Origin: Paraburkholderia bannensis NBRC 103871
Lineage (GTDB): Bacteria; Pseudomonadota; Gammaproteobacteria; Burkholderiales; Burkholderiaceae
Direction of reading: 5' to 3'
NCBI RefSeq assembly: GCF_000685015.1
Contig: NZ_BAYA01000055.1
Span: 1 to 34,373, forward strand
DNA: 34,373 nt
A model generated the notes under the pieces. That model saw only the letters and a program-made list of their open reading frames with translations, did no database searches and was not told where the DNA came from. Position numbers and translations under genes: made by a program. The first letter of the stretch is position 1; each line of letters begins with the position of its first letter. Shown here piece after piece: positions 17,301-26,187 of the stretch.

Positions 17301-18764
17301 TCACCGACGCGCAACGAGACGCACCAGTTCGTCGCGCATCTCCGAAATATCCAGCACATGCTGCGCGCGCGTCAGCGCGACATAAAGCAGCCGGATTTCA
17401 TCATCGTCCGGCACGGGACTGCCATCGGCGCCGCGAAAGCGAAAGTCGTTCGCCACCCTCACCCGCTTCCACTCCAGCCCCTTGGCCCGATGCACCGTGG
17501 AAATCACGTAGTCTGCCGGCTGGCCGGAAGCACTGTGCTGCGCGAGCGCTCGCAGATAGCCGGTTCCGAGCTCGTCGACGATCTGCACCAGCGGCAGCAG
17601 ATCCTGGCCGAAGGGCGTGCGCGCGAACGCCTGCGCATCGGCCCAGTTCTCAAACAGGGAAAACGCCGCGGGCTTGAATGCGCGCTGCCCGGCGAGCAGA
17701 AGATCCGCGCCATCGGCGAACGCGGTAATTTCCAGCGGACTCATGCGAATGGCCGGCCGGTGGCCCGCTTCAAGTCCCGCTGCCAGTTGCCAGATCGCCG
17801 TCACGTTCTTGCGGCACAGCACCGCATCGACCGGCGGCGCGAGCGAAGGATCCTCGACCAGCATCGAGCCGATGGCGTTCTGCCCGCGCAGCGGCACCGG
17901 CTCGCCCAGGCGCGCAAGCAGTCGGCTCGCCAGCGCCGCGATGGTCGAGCCGAACCGGAACGATTCGGTGAGTGCGCATTCGAGGGCAGCAATCTGCGAC
18001 ATCGCGTTGACGGCGCCCCGCCACTCATAGATCTGCTGATACGGGTCGCCCACGTAAATCACCTGTGCGTGGCGTTGCTGGGCAAGCACCGACAGCATGA
18101 CGGCGTCGCTGTCCTGCGCCTCGTCGAACAGGATATAGTCGGCCTCGATACGAGGCCCGGACATCGCCCACAGCTTGAGCACCACGTCCGGTGACACGGC
18201 GCTGCGCGAGACCGGCGCCGCACATTCCTCCCACAGCCGGCGAACCGCGGGCAACAACCAGGCTCGCAGTTCAGCGCTGAATGCCTCGTCAAGCTTCTCA
18301 TCGACCACCAGGTGGTGCACGCCCGGCTCCGCGTCGGCCGAACGGCAGAAGCGTCCCAGCGCGTCGGCAATCAGACGGCCCGTCTCGAACGGCAGGAGTT
18401 CGGCCCGACGACCGGTCACCGTGCGTGCCTCGATCGGCCCAATGCCGAAACGCGCGGCCAGCACATGGGGCGGCTCGGGTTCCAGACTGCCCCGGTTCCT
18501 GAGCGCCGCACTGACTGCCGCCCAGGCATGGGCGTGCATGGTGCGCGAGGCAACGTGCGCCGGAAACCGGCGCGCGGCGGCGTCTGCGATGGCGCGATTG
18601 AATGCGAGGTAGAGGCCGCGACGCCCCTCAAGCCCCTGTGCGATCAGCCCGAGAGTCGAGGTCTTGCCTGCCCCCGCGTACGCCTTGATCTTGAGGTTGC
18701 CGCCGCGCCGGGCAGCCTCCAGTGCGACTGTCTGTTCCGCCGTCGGCGCGAATGCTCCGGTCAT
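17301..18764 (-). CDS. UvrD-like superfamily 1 DNA helicase
   Basis: 487-residue SF1A helicase, short compared with UvrD or PcrA (about 720), so accessory subdomains are reduced. Motifs in order: Q-motif-like PTAEQ near 7-11, Walker A GAGKTS at 31-36, motif II DEAQD at 214-218, motif III VGDPYQQIYEWRGA at 238-251, motif V-like VHRAKGLEW at 424-432, and motif VI LLYVALTRAQ at 459-468. All ATPase motifs are intact. The layout resembles compact UvrD-type helicases of accessory regions (HelD/F-box-helicase-like). Its ATG overlaps the stop of the small upstream gene by four bases, so the two form an operon. It ends convergent with the zinc-ribbon gene. Likely role in DNA repair or recombination; the partner is unknown. 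Confidence 0.9.
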   Translation of the reverse strand: MTGAFAPTAEQTVALEAARRGGNLKIKAYAGAGKTSTLGLIAQGLEGRRGLYLAFNRAIADAAARRFPAHVASRTMHAHAWAAVSAALRNRGSLEPEPPHVLAARFGIGPIEARTVTGRRAELLPFETGRLIADALGRFCRSADAEPGVHHLVVDEKLDEAFSAELRAWLLPAVRRLWEECAAPVSRSAVSPDVVLKLWAMSGPRIEADYILFDEAQDSDAVMLSVLAQQRHAQVIYVGDPYQQIYEWRGAVNAMSQIAALECALTESFRFGSTIAALASRLLARLGEPVPLRGQNAIGSMLVEDPSLAPPVDAVLCRKNVTAIWQLAAGLEAGHRPAIRMSPLEITAFADGADLLLAGQRAFKPAAFSLFENWADAQAFARTPFGQDLLPLVQIVDELGTGYLRALAQHSASGQPADYVISTVHRAKGLEWKRVRVANDFRFRGADGSPVPDDDEIRLLYVALTRAQHVLDISEMRDELVRLVARR

Positions 18765-19003
18765 GCGGATCCGACCACCATGCGCGGCTTGGCCAGTAAG
18801 GCATCACGCTCGGCGGCCCGGGTCGCGCCCTCGCCGTCGACGCCGTCTCGCGCGTTCATTTCGCCCCAGGCAATCTGCTGCTCAGACGTCATGACCGCCA
18901 GGGCGTTACGGATGATGTGATGAGCCGCCCGCAGTTCATAGATGAGCAGGCCTTTCTCGGCCTGCAGCGTGGCCATTTCGAGTTCCGTCGGGTCGATCGG
19001 CAT
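18761..19003 (-). CDS. Small protein translationally coupled to the helicase
   Basis: 80 residues from ATG 19003, chosen because AAGGA lies seven bases upstream; an in-frame start at 19093 has no such site. Mostly helical and acidic at the N-terminus (DPTELEMATLQAEKGLLIYE), with the conserved-looking stretch HHIIRNALAVMT and then a charged tail. No domain recognised. The ATGA overlap with the helicase start suggests a 1:1 partner or regulator of the helicase. It diverges from ku, whose start is 193 bases away. Confidence 0.65.
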   Translation of the reverse strand: MPIDPTELEMATLQAEKGLLIYELRAAHHIIRNALAVMTSEQQIAWGEMNARDGVDGEGATRAAERDALLAKPRMVVGSA

Positions 19004-19195
19004 TGCGGTTCCTTCAGGGCAAAGACGAATGCGGAATTCTCGCACGGCCCTGCGCGCAGGGAACGGCACGTTTTCTGCTCGCGCGTCAGTCATGGCGCAG
19101 GATCGCGAACCTGCTAACCTGAACTGGCGGGGCACGGATTGCCCGCCGCGTCACATTTCTGTCTGGAGCCTGCTCCACCCCTCGAGGAAGCAGCC

Positions 19196-20107
19196 ATGGC
19201 CGCCGCCCGATCCATTGCCTCCCTTTCGTTGAGCTTCGGCCTCGTGTCGATACCCGTGCGCCTGTTCAGCGCGACGGAAAGCTCCGCCACGATCCGGTTC
19301 CACCTGCTCGCGCCCGACGGCTCCCGCCTCGAACAGCAGTACGTGTCCAAAAGCACGGGCAAGAAGGTCGAGCGGGCGGAAATGACCAAGGGCTACGAAT
19401 TCGAGAAGGGGAAATTTGTGGTCTTCACGCCGGACGAACTCAAGGCGCTCGAAGAAAGCCCCAGCCACCTCGTCGAGATCGTGGCGTTTGTGCCCGACAA
19501 GGCGGTCGATCCGCTCTACTACGACAAGGCGTACTTCATCGCGCCGGACAAACGCGGCGGCAAGCCGTATAGCCTGCTGCAACGCGCGCTTCAGGCGAGT
19601 GGCCGCTGCGCGCTTGCCAGCTGGAACAACAAGGGCAAGACCTGCATGGTCCAGATCCGCGCGACGGACGACGGGATGGTGTTCCAGCAGCTGTTGTGGA
19701 GCGCGGAAGTCCGCTCGCTCAAGGATCTCGACATCGAACATGCCCCGGTTTCCGCTGCCGAGCTGAAGCTTGCTCTTCAGATCATTGCGCAGGGCGAGTC
19801 TGACAGTTACGACCCCGACCAGTATGAAAACGTCGAGCAAAAGCGTGTTCTCGCGGCGATCGACGCAAAGATCGAGGGGCAGCAGATTGTCGCGCCAGCA
19901 GAAGAAAGCGCGCCCTCTGGTGGCCAGGTCATCGACCTCATGGACGCGTTGCGGGCAAGCTTGACCGGCGGCGCAAAAAAGAAGGCTTCCGGAGGCAGGG
20001 CCACGGTCGCGGAGGTGTCGCCCCTTCCTGCCGCGAAGCGCACCCGCGCGGTCAAACGCGCCGAAGTGCCCCCAGCAGCCGCCCCGGCTAAACGGGCCCG
20101 AAAGTAA
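19196..20107 (+). CDS. ku: Bacterial Ku, NHEJ end-binding protein
   Basis: 303-residue Ku. The homodimer rings DNA ends and recruits LigD in non-homologous end joining. Start ATG 19196 is preceded by GAGGAAG six bases upstream; the frame remains open to 19139 but without a site. The Ku core covers ~1-255 (LSFGLVSIPVRLFSATE at the N-terminus, GYEFEKGKFVVFTPDEL, VDPLYYDKAYFIAPDK, then VQIRATDDGMVFQQLLW). The C-terminal ~50 residues are Lys/Arg/Ala/Pro-rich (AAKRTRAVKRAEV ... APAKRARK), like the DNA-binding tails of other bacterial Ku proteins. It appears fully intact. The stop overlaps the ATG of the MerR/TPR gene by one base. ligD lies downstream in convergent orientation and is broken. Confidence 0.95.
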   Translation: MAAARSIASLSLSFGLVSIPVRLFSATESSATIRFHLLAPDGSRLEQQYVSKSTGKKVERAEMTKGYEFEKGKFVVFTPDELKALEESPSHLVEIVAFVPDKAVDPLYYDKAYFIAPDKRGGKPYSLLQRALQASGRCALASWNNKGKTCMVQIRATDDGMVFQQLLWSAEVRSLKDLDIEHAPVSAAELKLALQIIAQGESDSYDPDQYENVEQKRVLAAIDAKIEGQQIVAPAEESAPSGGQVIDLMDALRASLTGGAKKKASGGRATVAEVSPLPAAKRTRAVKRAEVPPAAAPAKRARK

Positions 20108-21057
20108 TGCGCAACGCCCCTGTTCACGGATACTCGATCCGGGATCTGCAATCCCTGCTGGGCATCTCACGCAGGGTGCTGTCGAGCCTGGTCAATGCCG
20201 GCTTCGTCACGCCGACACGCGGACACCGGAACGAACTGCGCTTCTCCTTCCGCGATGTCGTTTTGCTTCGCACAGCCTATCAACTGAAGGCGGCGAGAAT
20301 TCCGGGGCGCCGGATATTACGCGCACTGGCGCGACTGAAGAGCGAGCTACCCGACAGCACACCGCTTTCGGGCCTTCGGATTAGCGCGGTCGGCGACACG
20401 ATCGCCGTGCGCACGGGCGCAACCCAGTGGGACGCAAACTCCGGGCAACTGCTGCTGGATTTCGGCGATTCCGGCAATCCCGAAACCCGGAATCCCGTCA
20501 GCCGGATGGACACTTCACAGGCCGCTCTTCAGGATCGCGCGAGGCAGGCGGCGAACTGGTTCGAGGATGCAGAAAGGCTGCACGAGATCAATCCCAGGGG
20601 CGCGGAGCGCGCGTACCGAAAGGCCATCGCGCTTTCGCCGCAGCCGCACTATCACGCGTACGCGAACCTCGGTGCGCTGCTCGCCAGCAGTGACGATCGT
20701 TGCGCGGATGCGCTGACGGTCTTCGAAGAGGCGCTGACGCATTTCGAGGATGCAGAGCTGTTGCATTACAACCGCGCGGTGCTGCTTGAACAGGCGGGCC
20801 AGTTGCGCGAGGCTGCGCGCGGCTATCTGCGCTGCCTCGAGCTGAACCCTCATAGCGAAGATGCGGCCTTCGGCCATGCCTCGATGCTCGAACAATTTGG
20901 CGAATTCAACGCCGCTGCACTGGCCTGCATCCGCTGCCTTCAGATCAACCCGAACCACGACGAAGCCATGCGTCACCTGGAGGCGTTGATGGGCAAGCTC
21001 AAGGGTGATGCACGCGCAGTCATCCGGCAACTGAGTGCATGGCGACGCTCGTCGTAA
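20107..21057 (+). CDS. MerR-type HTH protein with C-terminal TPR repeats
   Basis: 316 residues. Residues ~8-75 form a MerR-like winged HTH (GYSIRDLQSLLGISRRVLSS, then FRDVVLLRTAYQLKAARIPG). A middle segment (~85-145) is unassigned. Residues ~150-310 form TPR-like helical pairs (RGAERAYRKAIALSPQ, HYHAYANLGALLA, LHYNRAVLLEQAGQLREAA, RCLELNPHSEDAAFGHASML). MerR/TPR fusions occur beside Ku in other proteobacteria, to my recollection, but their role is not known to me. The ATG shares its A with the Ku stop (TAATG), so it is translationally coupled to Ku. It may regulate the repair genes or act as an NHEJ accessory protein. Confidence 0.85.
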   Translation: MRNAPVHGYSIRDLQSLLGISRRVLSSLVNAGFVTPTRGHRNELRFSFRDVVLLRTAYQLKAARIPGRRILRALARLKSELPDSTPLSGLRISAVGDTIAVRTGATQWDANSGQLLLDFGDSGNPETRNPVSRMDTSQAALQDRARQAANWFEDAERLHEINPRGAERAYRKAIALSPQPHYHAYANLGALLASSDDRCADALTVFEEALTHFEDAELLHYNRAVLLEQAGQLREAARGYLRCLELNPHSEDAAFGHASMLEQFGEFNAAALACIRCLQINPNHDEAMRHLEALMGKLKGDARAVIRQLSAWRRSS

Positions 21058-21077
21058 ATGTTCCGGCGCCGCGCGCG

Positions 21078-21104
21078 AAAAAAAGTGCCGGCGTCGGCCG
21101 GCAC
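21078..21104 (-). terminator. Intrinsic terminator acting on the minus strand
   Basis: An 8-bp G+C stem GTGCCGGC / GCCGGCAC with a four-base loop. On the minus strand it is followed by seven T (the A-run at 21078-21084). It would stop minus-strand transcripts coming from ligD before they run antisense into the MerR/TPR and ku genes. On the plus strand only AAAAG follows, so it is not a good plus-strand terminator. Confidence 0.7.
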
Positions 21105-21185
21105 AAAAGTCGCACTTCATCGGGGTTGAAGCGCGACGGGGTAAATCATGAAGATCCGTCACAACGTGAATCAGGACATCCAGTC

Positions 21186-21479
21186 ATGACGCTAAGCCAA
21201 CGCATCGCTGCGATCAATCTCGCAAATACCTATGGCGAACTGCGTGACGCAATGGATGGCGCATGGGAGGAAGCCATCGCCGGGCACCCGGAGATCGAAG
21301 GGTGCGCGCCACTCCAGAACAGCCTGGACAACGGCATGTACGATCACGCACTGGCGGCCCTCGCGCATCTCGCGGGTACGTCCGGCGCAACTTACCCCGA
21401 TCTTCACGACGTGCTCGCTGCGGCTTCGCGGCGAACAGCACATATAAGCGGGTCGTCCACATCGGACGCGGGCCACTGA
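21186..21479 (+). CDS. Uncharacterised 97-residue protein
   Basis: Start taken at ATG 21186, with AGGA about nine bases upstream; a longer frame from 21039 would read through the terminator hairpin. Helical, slightly acidic, no known motif (LSQRIAAINLANTYGELRDA, then NSLDNGMYDHALAALAHLAG). No signal peptide. It follows the MerR/TPR gene and converges with ligD, with 60 bases between the stops. No function proposed. Confidence 0.55.
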   Translation: MTLSQRIAAINLANTYGELRDAMDGAWEEAIAGHPEIEGCAPLQNSLDNGMYDHALAALAHLAGTSGATYPDLHDVLAAASRRTAHISGSSTSDAGH

Positions 21480-21539
21480 CGAACTGTCCCGCGAGTACGC
21501 ACGGAATACGGTATCGGGCTGCCGGTGAGGAGCGGCGCG

Positions 21540-24090
21540 CTATCTGAGACGCTTCGTTGCCACTGCCAGCGTCTGGGCTGTCGACCAGTATTCGGCCCAT
21601 GGATCCGTCGGCTGAAAGCTCAGGTACTCGCGCGCCGTCTGCACGTTCCACTGGGCACCGCCTTTGAGTTCAGGCAGTTGCTCCCACGCTACGGGCATCG
21701 ACACGCCCATGCCCGCCCTCGCCCGCGCAGAAAACGCGGCCGCCGTCGTCTGGCCGATTCCGTTGCGCAGATAGTCGGCGTAGACCTTGCCGATCCGGTT
21801 CGATGGCCCCGATGTCGCCGAGAAGCGCTGGGGGATGGTCTGTGCGAGATGCCGGACAAACTTCTGCGAAAACGCTTTCACCGCGTCGTATCCCAGACGC
21901 GGCGCGAGCGGCACGACGATATGCAGGCCCTTGCCTCCGCTCGTCTTCAGCCACGCTTTCAGTTCAAGCTCGCCGAGCAGCGTCTGCACCAGCAGCGTCG
22001 CTTCCTGAACATGCGCCCACTTCACGCCCTCGCCCGGGTCAAGGTCGAAAATCACCCTGTCAGGACGCTCGATGCGTGCGACCGTCGAGTTCCAGGTATG
22101 AAATTCGACGGTGTTCATCTGGGCCGCCGACAGCAGTGCTTCGGCCGTATCGATCGAAAGCAGCGCAGGATGTTCGAGCCACAACCGGCGATCGTGCAAC
22201 GTCACGCCCGGCATGGCGGTTCGCTCGGCGTGTTTCTGGAAGAATAGTTCGCCGCTGATCCCCGATGGCGCGCGCACCAGCGCCACGGGCCTGTCCTTAA
22301 GGTGCGGCAGGATGCGCTCGGCCACGCTCGCGTAATAGTGAACGAGGTCGGCCTTGGTGATCGCCGCCGTTGCATCGACGACCCGCTCCGGGTGGGTGAT
22401 CCTCAACGAGGGCGGCAGTACCGGCGCGCTCGTCTTGCCGCCCTCCCGCACAACCGCCGTCGCCGGCTTGTCCAGGCGCAGTCCCTTGAACGATGCCTGG
22501 CGCACGACGCCGTCCGCTGTCCACCCGGCGAACGCCACTTCGGCAACCAGCCGCGGCTCGACCCACCGCTGTGTGCCTGTGGCGCGGCGCGACCAGCGGC
22601 GTGCCTTCGCCGCGGTGACGTCGAACGGCGACGACTGGATTTCCAGCGGGGCGAGGCGATCCCAATATGTCGCGCGCGGTGCGGGAATCCCAGCCGGTGC
22701 CGACGCTGCCCGCGTCATGCAGCTTCCCCGCATCGTCGTAATAGCCCAGCTGGAGGCTGCCGATCTCGCCGTCCTTGCTCCCGCGGGCAGTAAAGCCGCA
22801 GATGACCAGCTCCTGGCGCAGACGCGCCTTGGCCTTCAGCCACGACTGTGTGCGCCCCGATTCGTACGGCGCATCGCGTCGCTTGAGCATCAGCCCTTCG
22901 AGTCCCAGACTGGCGGCGGCCTCGAACACCGCCGCGGCGGGCGCGTCGAACGCCTCGCTCAGGCGCAGATGCTCGCCCGCGTTTTCCAGTACCTCCGAGA
23001 GCCGCGCGCGGCGCGCCCACAGCGGCACCTTCCGGAGATCCATACCGTCGACAAACATCAGGTCGAACAGGAAATAGACGATGTCCTGACTGGTGCGCGC
23101 GTCCATCGCGTTCTGGAGTGCAGAAAAGCTCGGCAGGCCGTTCTTCAGCATGACGATCTCGCCATCCAGCCACGCCCCCGGGAGCGCCAGCGCCTTGAGT
23201 TCGTCGACGAGCACGGGAAAACGCGCCGCCCAGTCATGACCGCCGCGCGTAAGGAGCCGAACGTCCCCCTTCTCGATCCGGGCGAGAAGCCGGTAGCCGT
23301 CGAGCTTCGTCTCGGTAATCCAGTCGCCGGCCGTTGGTAACGACGACGCCAGCGTCGCAAGCTGCGGCTCGAGCTTCGCGGGAAGCGGCGCGCGCACGGC
23401 CGCAGAAAGGTCTGCGGGTGCCGGGTCGGCGGATTCAGATACTGGTATCTTCGGCTCCCGCTCTTCAAGCAGTCCCAACGGATGCGCGACGACGCTATCT
23501 GGCAGCGCCTTGACGACGTCGTACCCGGAAAGCGGTCTTGCCCATTCGTCGCGCTTCTTGAACAGGAGCCATTGGTCTTGCCGGTCGCCCGGTTTGGCGA
23601 TTCGAACCAGCTCCCAGAGGCCCGCGAGCTTTTCGCCATGAAGGCGGAAAACGAGTTTTCCCGATTTCATGCCGCCTTCTGGATCGCCCTGCGGCTCCCA
23701 GGTGCCCCGGTCCCAGACAATGACGGTGCCCGCGCCATACTATTTTTCGGGGATGGTGCCCTCAAAGCTGGCGTAGTCGAGGGGATGATCCTCCACATGC
23801 ACCGCCATGCGCTTGACCTTCGGGTCGAAGCACGGCCCCTTCGGTACCGCCCAGGACAGCAGCACGCCATCGGCTTCGAGCCGGAAGTCGTAGTGCAGGT
23901 GGCTCGCCCAGTGTTTCTGGATCACAAAGGACGGCGCCGCGCGTCGACCGCGCGCCGTTTTTTTGGGGGCGACAGGCTCGGGCGTGGCGTCGAAGTTTCG
24001 CCTGCGTGAGTATCGGGCGAGCGGGCCGTCGCGATCGGCTGCAGCGTCGGTCGCCGTAGACCGAGAAGAAGCGCGCCTGATTGTGCCCAT
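21540..24090 (-). pseudogene. ligD: DNA ligase D with one amber codon and one frameshift
   Basis: LigD seals breaks with Ku in NHEJ. Domain order is 3'-phosphoesterase (KHWASHLHYDFRLEADG), ATP-dependent ligase (nucleophile Lys in ETKLDGYR, then LDGEIVML, EGLMLKRRDAPYE), then polymerase/primase (DRVIFDLDPGEGVKW, TSGGKGLHIVVPL). There are two lesions. An in-frame TAG at 23740-23742 lies where the family reads GTIPExxYGAGTV; translation continues in the same frame as YGAGTVIVWDRGTW. A frameshift at the CCC run 22661-22663 separates the ligase end (GTGWDSRTARDI) from RLAPLEIQSSPF. Removing one base there restores a single ~850-codon gene. Everything else is well preserved, so decay is recent or these are sequence errors. 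ATG 24090 is chosen; GTG 24093 is possible. Confidence 0.85.
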
Positions 24091-24093
24091 CAC

Positions 24094-24327
24094 TCAGTCC
24101 TCGGGGCCGAGTCCGCTGTGCCCGGGCGAATAAGTCGTCCCGTTGCGCAGTTCAAAAGGCGTCCCCTTGTCACTACCGGTCGACTGGCAATGCGCTGCCG
24201 TAAGGCACGTCATCCCGCAGGAACGCTCTTCGTCGCACACGTGAACGACCCGGAAGATTCCGCTCACTTTCACGATCTCGTCTCGCTGGCGTTGTTTCGG
24301 ACAGGTTTGCTTTCGAGGCTGCAACAC
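24094..24327 (-). CDS. Small four-cysteine protein upstream of ligD
   Basis: 77-residue frame whose TGA stop lies directly before the GTG-ATG of ligD, which suggests co-transcription. Its centre has CxxxxxCxxxCxxxxxC spacing (CDEERSCGMTCLTAAHC), able to bind a metal or form disulfides. The tail is GTPFELRNGTTYSPGHSG. No family recognised. The start is uncertain: ATG 24327 or a later one. A 92-residue frame on the other strand (24118-24396) overlaps it; the minus-strand reading is preferred for its adjacency to ligD and its less arginine-rich composition. Confidence 0.45.
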   Translation of the reverse strand: MLQPRKQTCPKQRQRDEIVKVSGIFRVVHVCDEERSCGMTCLTAAHCQSTGSDKGTPFELRNGTTYSPGHSGLGPED

Positions 24328-24405
24328 GCGCTTGCGAGACGCAAGGCGTGTGCCGCAACTGTCGGCCGCGGCATAACTCTCAAGCCAGTTGAGTGAATGC
24401 GACCT

Positions 24406-25524
24406 TCAACCTGCTGGCGAGCACGGCAGGCAGACGGTGAAGCGGGTACCGTTTTCTGAGGAGGCAACCCCTATCGTCCCCTGGTGCGCGCTAGCAATGC
24501 AGCGGCAAATGTACAGACCTAGCCCCATGCCAGCCGCTGTACCACGCCGATCGGACGGGCCAGCACGGGTTAGCGGGTCGAACAGCGTGGGCAGCGCGCG
24601 TTCCGGGATCGGGTTGCCTTCGTTCGATACGGCCAGTGTCATTTGGCCATCATGACCGGCGGCTTCGACAACTATGGAACCTGTTCCGTAGCGAACAGCA
24701 TTCGTCAGCAGATTGACCAGCAGCTGGCTGAGCTGGCTGCCATCCCACCTACCCCGGAGTTCCCCGGCCAAACGCAGCTCGATATCAGCGTTCGGGTAGG
24801 ACGCGCGCACTTCGTCTGCCGCATCGCGACAGATCCGCCCCATATCCTGCGCAGTGAAACTGACCGGCAGCGCGTCGCCCAGCCGCGTGCGCGTAAAGAT
24901 GAGCAGATCGTCAATCATCTGTTTCATCCGCAAGGCGCCACGCTGAACAAAGGCCACCGCCCTGGCGCCGGCAGAGGAAAGACCCTCGTCATGCAAGACT
25001 ACTTCGGCGGCATTCAGCATTGCGCCCATCGGGGAGCGCAGGTCATGAGCGAGTACGCCGGCGAACAGGTCGCGGATACGCTCAGTGCGCTGTGCGTAGT
25101 GGCGTACCGACTCGGCGAGCACCTGATCGATCGCCTCGTTGAACCGGATCATCTCCTGGAACGCCGCACCGGAGGACGACGTTTTCCCCCAGCGGCGCAG
25201 CACGGTGGCGCGCAGCGAGCCGAACTCCGCAACCACATCGTTGATGCTGAAGCCGTGCGAGAGGCGATCCTCCGCATGCAGACGCGCGACCCGGTTGAAA
25301 GCGGAATTTGGCTCGACCTTGTCGCCGCGCGATTTAGCTTCCTGCTGCGCGTCGCTCTGCGTCTCGCGCATGTCCGTCGCAATCGCGGTCAGGATGTCAG
25401 CCGCCGAATTACGCAACTGGCTTTCGGTCAGCTGGGTATCGTCCTGACCGAGCGAGAGCGCATAACCGGCCCAGTCGTCAATCAGGCCGGATAAATCTGA
25501 TTCGATGAAATCGGCGAGGCTCAT
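24406..25524 (-). CDS. Soluble sensor histidine kinase with RsbRD-like N-terminus
   Basis: 372 residues, no transmembrane segment. Residues ~1-145 form a helical domain like RsbRD_N (LADFIESDLSGLIDDWA, AEDRLSHGFSINDVVAEFG), seen in stress-signalling proteins. HisKA carries His160 in LAHDLRSPMG. The HATPase has an N-box in LLVNLLTNAVRYG, a G1-like NEGNPIP (Asn for the usual Asp) and a G2 box GMGLGLYICR. No response regulator is adjacent, so its partner is elsewhere. Input signal unknown. Confidence 0.88.
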   Translation of the reverse strand: MSLADFIESDLSGLIDDWAGYALSLGQDDTQLTESQLRNSAADILTAIATDMRETQSDAQQEAKSRGDKVEPNSAFNRVARLHAEDRLSHGFSINDVVAEFGSLRATVLRRWGKTSSSGAAFQEMIRFNEAIDQVLAESVRHYAQRTERIRDLFAGVLAHDLRSPMGAMLNAAEVVLHDEGLSSAGARAVAFVQRGALRMKQMIDDLLIFTRTRLGDALPVSFTAQDMGRICRDAADEVRASYPNADIELRLAGELRGRWDGSQLSQLLVNLLTNAVRYGTGSIVVEAAGHDGQMTLAVSNEGNPIPERALPTLFDPLTRAGPSDRRGTAAGMGLGLYICRCIASAHQGTIGVASSENGTRFTVCLPCSPAG

Positions 25525-25936
25525 GCAGTTCTCCGGTATGAGTGTTGCGCCTATACGAAAAACCGGTGCCGGGACAACCGGGCGCGCAGCCAGTTGCCAG
25601 TCTAATCGAACCCCATATGCGGTTTACTTTATGGAAAATTATCCACATGCCAGCGATGGACGTTGCTCTGGTTGTCCGCCCGATAAGCCTTGTTCCAGGG
25701 TCGCCCTTGACGAGATCTCGCGCACCTTTTGGATTTGTTACGAGAAAATCCGTTAGTCCGTTCGCAGGATTGTGTGCCGCTTGTGGGTCGGACCAGAGGA
25801 ACGAGTTCAACTGATCGAGTGTGACTCTGGCACGCGACGCGTCGCCCCAGAAAGCCTCCCGGATGATGTGAACGTCGTTGCCCGCCCAAGCAACGTTGCA
25901 GGTCGGGAACGCAAGCAGCGCGAAGATAACGCGCAT
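25478..25936 (-). CDS. Doubtful ORF with a signal-peptide-like start
   Basis: 152-residue frame. The first ~19 residues (MRVIFALLAFPTCNVAWAG) look like a signal peptide, and residues ~20-95 have plausible composition (AFWGDASRARVTLDQLN, NPKGARDLVKGDPGTR). The C-terminal ~40 residues overlap the start of the histidine kinase by 47 bases and look like non-coding translation. No Shine-Dalgarno precedes ATG 25936. It may be a remnant of a secreted protein with a shifted 3' end. No family recognised. Confidence 0.3.
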   Translation of the reverse strand: MRVIFALLAFPTCNVAWAGNDVHIIREAFWGDASRARVTLDQLNSFLWSDPQAAHNPANGLTDFLVTNPKGARDLVKGDPGTRLIGRTTRATSIAGMWIIFHKVNRIWGSIRLATGCAPGCPGTGFSYRRNTHTGELHEPRRFHRIRFIRPD

Positions 25937-26187
25937 TTTGTTCTAACTACCCATCCAGGAATGTTCGGCTTGTCGACGGTCCAGGGCCGATGCCTCTCGA
26001 CAGACGGCTCCAGGCCCGCGATCTGTCTGTAGCAATTGGCATACGCGGCTTCAATCTTCCAGGGTTCCGATCGGCCTGATACGAACTACTTCGGCTTATC
26101 CATGGCGGATTCCACCATACGATTGTTGCGATGCAGCACTTTGGCCGGTAAACTGGATCTCCGAACCTGCAAAATATGAGGACAGCT

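Noticed and set aside
19139..19195. N-terminal extension of Ku
   Set aside because: The Ku family begins at the MAAARSIASLSLSFGLVSIP position, and GAGGAAG supports ATG 19196.
25639..25647. TTATCCACA, a perfect DnaA-box match
   Set aside because: A single copy with no clustered boxes, no dnaA/parAB/rep genes and no A+T-rich unwinding element, so no origin call.
25947..26175. Minus-strand translation here resembles protein (KIEAAYANCYRQIAGLEP, then a HRPWTVDKPNIPGW stretch)
   Set aside because: No start, no recognised family and no continuation in frame; it may be a remnant but cannot be supported.
26176..26178. Earlier in-frame ATG for the 90-residue gene
   Set aside because: The ATG at 26188 has a clear Shine-Dalgarno (GAGGA) and is preferred.
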